Shown: piece by piece, positions 62,271-64,000 of the stretch
Layout of the letters: each line of letters starts with the position of its first letter
Numbering within the stretch: position 1 is the first letter of the stretch
NCBI RefSeq assembly: GCF_037190085.1
Contig: NZ_JBBCJO010000014.1
Span: 1 to 64,000 of the forward strand
DNA from: Gemmatimonas aurantiaca
Lineage (GTDB): Bacteria > Gemmatimonadota > Gemmatimonadetes > Gemmatimonadales > Gemmatimonadaceae
Length of the DNA: 64,000 bases
Direction: 5' to 3'
Notes under the pieces: generated by a model
What the model saw: the letters and a program-made list of their open reading frames with translations, nothing else
The model's database searches: none
What the model was told of the DNA's origin: nothing
Made by a program: the position numbers and the translations under genes

Positions 62271-62900
62271 ATGTCGGCAACGACGATTCGCATCCTGCTG
62301 GTGGACGATCACGCCATTCTGCGCGAAGGGCTGGCCGCGCTCCTGAGTAGCGTGGACGGGATGCAGGTGGTCGGCCAGGCAGGCGACGGAGCGACCGCCA
62401 TCGACCTGTACCGCGACCTGCTTCCCGATGTGGTGATCTGCGACCTGCGCATGCATCCGATGGACGGCACGGAGGTCACCAGCACCATCCGCGCGGAGTT
62501 TCCCTCCGCACGCATCATCCTCCTGACCACATACGATACCGACGAAGAAGTGTTTCGTGGACTCCGCGCCGGCGCTTCGAGCTATGTGCTCAAGGATGTC
62601 GAACCTGCACACCTCGTCGACACCGTGCAAGCCGTCCACGCTGGCCGCAAGGCCATCGCACCGTCGATCGCCGCCAAGCTGGCCGAACATGTGGCCAACG
62701 ATGCGCTCACCGCACGGCAGCTCGAAGTCCTCGGCTGTCTTGCCCAGGGCCGGTCCAACATCGAGATCGCCGGCACGCTGTACATCAGCGAGGGAACGGT
62801 GAAAGCCCACATCAAGGCCATTCTGCAGAAACTGGGCGCGCGTGACCGGACACAGGCCGTGACCATCGGCATCAAGCGTGGGTTGATTCGTGGCCTGTGA
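62271..62900 (+). CDS. NarL/LuxR-family response regulator
   Basis: 209 residues. Receiver domain: LLVDDHAILREGLAALL, phospho-acceptor Asp58 in VVICDLRMHPMDG, and Lys in SYVLKDVEPAHLV. The C-terminal LuxR helix-turn-helix (~145-209) reads LTARQLEVLGCLAQGRSNIEIA, then TLYISEGTVKAHIKAILQKLGA. A transcription regulator for unknown targets. It likely receives phosphate through the divergent kinase-like protein or one of the nearby hybrid kinases. Confidence 0.94.
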   Translation: MSATTIRILLVDDHAILREGLAALLSSVDGMQVVGQAGDGATAIDLYRDLLPDVVICDLRMHPMDGTEVTSTIRAEFPSARIILLTTYDTDEEVFRGLRAGASSYVLKDVEPAHLVDTVQAVHAGRKAIAPSIAAKLAEHVANDALTARQLEVLGCLAQGRSNIEIAGTLYISEGTVKAHIKAILQKLGARDRTQAVTIGIKRGLIRGL

Positions 62901-63145
62901 GGAGCCCGTCTGGGATGCCATGAGGGACATGGTGGCATTTCCGACCCGTGATCTATCCCTCAGGAGGTAGATCGCGACCCCTCCCGGGGGTGACACAGGG
63001 CTTCCCACTGGAGCCACGAAAAAATGCGTCGGATGTGCAATGGATGCAGCGATGATGCGGGGGGATACTGCAAGACGAACGAGGCGGCGCGTTGTGAACG
63101 CAGCCAGCCAGTTTCCTCCCGCCCTCCAGAATGGAGCGTTCTCCC

Positions 63146-63892
63146 ATGCCGAATCATACCCGTACCCTCGCCCTGTTTGCCGCGGCCATCATCGTCACGC
63201 AGGCGTGTGGTCGCGAAGCGGGTGACGACCGCACCGTCGAGACCAGGACCGAAGACGGGACACTTGCCGCCATGTCGGCCGACAGCGCCGATGAACGTGG
63301 TGTCGCACTCGTACGTGTCGTCAACGCCGTCCCCATGTCGCGCGAGATGATGATCCGTGCCGACGAGATGCATGTGCTGCCTTCGGTGAAGTTCCGGGGC
63401 GTGAGCGCCTATCAGCCCATCGACAAGACCTGGGCGGCATTCCAGATCGGCGACACGGTGGCTGGAACGTTCGTACCGCTCAACACCAACCGCGAGCTGC
63501 TCACCAACGGCAATCGGTACAGTCTGATCGTGCTCAAGAATCAGGAAGGCACGAATTTCGAAACGCTGATCGTGCGCGATCAATTGGTGCAGGAGCCGGG
63601 CAAGGCGGCCGTTCGTGTCGTGAATGCGGCGCCGGGGCTGCGCGAAGTGATCGTCCAGCCTCGTAACGCGGAACGACTGGTGGAAGGGCTCGACTACGGG
63701 GAGGAAGCGTCGTACAAGATGATCGAACCCTGGTCCGGCGTCCTGGAGATTCGCGCCGACAACCGGAACGAGTCACTGATCACGACCCCGAAGATGACCT
63801 TCGAGGCCGGCAAGGCCTACACCCTCGTGATCTCGCGTACGCCGCAGGGGAAGGTCGACCTCTTCTGGTTTGCCGACTCACCCATGGGTTGA
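63146..63892 (+). CDS. DUF4397-type lipoprotein
   Basis: 248 residues from ATG 63146, with GGAG 9 bases upstream (ATG 63131 is in frame but lacks a site). The lipobox is IIVTQAC. Two related segments, ALVRVVNAVPMSREMMIRADEMHV and AAVRVVNAAPGLREVIVQPRNAE, follow the 'vRvvnaapg...v.v' pattern of DUF4397 domains. The protein ends FEAGKAYTLVISRTPQGKVDL then FWFADSPMG. Probably a surface lipoprotein. Its 3' end overlaps the convergent receiver gene by 15 bases. Confidence 0.8.
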   Translation: MPNHTRTLALFAAAIIVTQACGREAGDDRTVETRTEDGTLAAMSADSADERGVALVRVVNAVPMSREMMIRADEMHVLPSVKFRGVSAYQPIDKTWAAFQIGDTVAGTFVPLNTNRELLTNGNRYSLIVLKNQEGTNFETLIVRDQLVQEPGKAAVRVVNAAPGLREVIVQPRNAERLVEGLDYGEEASYKMIEPWSGVLEIRADNRNESLITTPKMTFEAGKAYTLVISRTPQGKVDLFWFADSPMG

Positions 63893-64000
63893 AGAGCGGG
63901 CTGACGTACTCCCCGCCAGTTGCACCATCGCATTCAGCAGCGCCGCCGGCTCGCCTCCTTTGGCAAGGAAGCCGGCGGCGCCACTGGCATGTACCTCGGT
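63878..64000 (-). CDS. C-terminal end of a receiver-domain protein (cut by window edge)
   Basis: The minus-strand frame is open from base 64000 to a TGA at 63878-63880, giving the last 40 residues. HASGAAGFLAKGGEPAALLNAM is the end of a response-regulator receiver, with the conserved Lys following 'GA.GFL.K'. Only ~20 polar residues follow, so no LuxR or OmpR DNA-binding domain is attached: this is a stand-alone receiver or the tail of a hybrid kinase. Confidence 0.75.
   Translation of the reverse strand, partial: TEVHASGAAGFLAKGGEPAALLNAMVQLAGSTSARSSTHG

Noticed and set aside
62950..62992. Two small hairpins after the NarL regulator (ATCTA/TAGAT and CCCC/GGGG)
   Set aside because: Short stems with mismatches; termination is possible but not well supported.
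1..64000. tRNA, rRNA, transposase, integrase and phage genes
   Set aside because: Searched by eye on both strands; no cloverleaf with T-loop GTTCRA, no rRNA segment and no DDE or tyrosine-recombinase motif were recognised.

Overview
The window is 64 kb of high-G+C bacterial chromosome, densely coded, with many short overlaps between consecutive genes (ATGA, GTGA, TGATG). The gene mix points to a Gram-negative, most likely Gemmatimonadota-type, bacterium. It includes a membrane pyrophosphatase, many lipoproteins with an L-T-A-C style lipobox, TolB-propeller amidohydrolases, a MoxR/DUF58/BatA cluster, a TldD/TldE pair, BlaI/M56 pairs and large hybrid histidine kinases. The phylum call is inferred from gene content only. 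No rRNA, tRNA, CRISPR array, transposase or prophage gene was seen.

Layout. 0-2.2 kb: the 3' end of a K+-independent H+-pyrophosphatase and an overlapping amino-acid permease. 2.2-2.9 kb: a ParD/ParE-type toxin-antitoxin pair whose promoter predicts a leaderless transcript. 2.9-10.8 kb: an AMI1-like amidase, a YfhO-type membrane protein, a large Ig-like lipoprotein, and an outer-membrane barrel protein coupled to a lipoprotein. 10.8-15.8 kb: two divergent exported amidohydrolases, one fused to a TolB-like propeller. 15.8-16.0 kb: a long imperfect palindrome. 17-25.4 kb: a peptide-type ABC importer (binding protein and two permeases, no ATPase gene) running into a 1606-residue TPR-(HD-GYP)-GGDEF-AAA-TPR protein. 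25.5-30.5 kb: carbonic anhydrase, a RecF-like ATPase, an OmpR-type regulator and a hybrid kinase.

30.5-35.2 kb holds the most distinctive accessory locus: two DUF4402-like subunits, a PapD-like chaperone and an atypical usher-like protein, all on the minus strand and closely spaced, upstream of the hybrid kinase. 35.4-39 kb: a cytochrome P450-like protein lacking several core motifs, an AlkD-type DNA alkylation repair protein, a small secreted protein and a PqiA-domain protein. 39-46.3 kb: MoxR, DUF58, a BatA-type protein and two large membrane proteins with overlapping ends. 46.4-49.6 kb: a TldE/TldD pair, both with glycine-rich insertions, the second with a Tat signal.

49.7-52.4 kb: a DUF4159 protein divergent from a BlaI/M56-TonB pair with two operator-like dyads over a good promoter. 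52.5-64 kb is rich in signalling. It has a periplasmic binding lipoprotein translationally overlapping a hybrid kinase, a 1006-residue CHASE3/PAS hybrid kinase, a small ChpT-like or degenerate kinase divergent from a NarL-type regulator, and at the right edge the end of another receiver domain. Between these lie glutathione peroxidase, an FAD oxidoreductase, CsbD-like and SRPBCC-like proteins, and a DUF4397-type lipoprotein.
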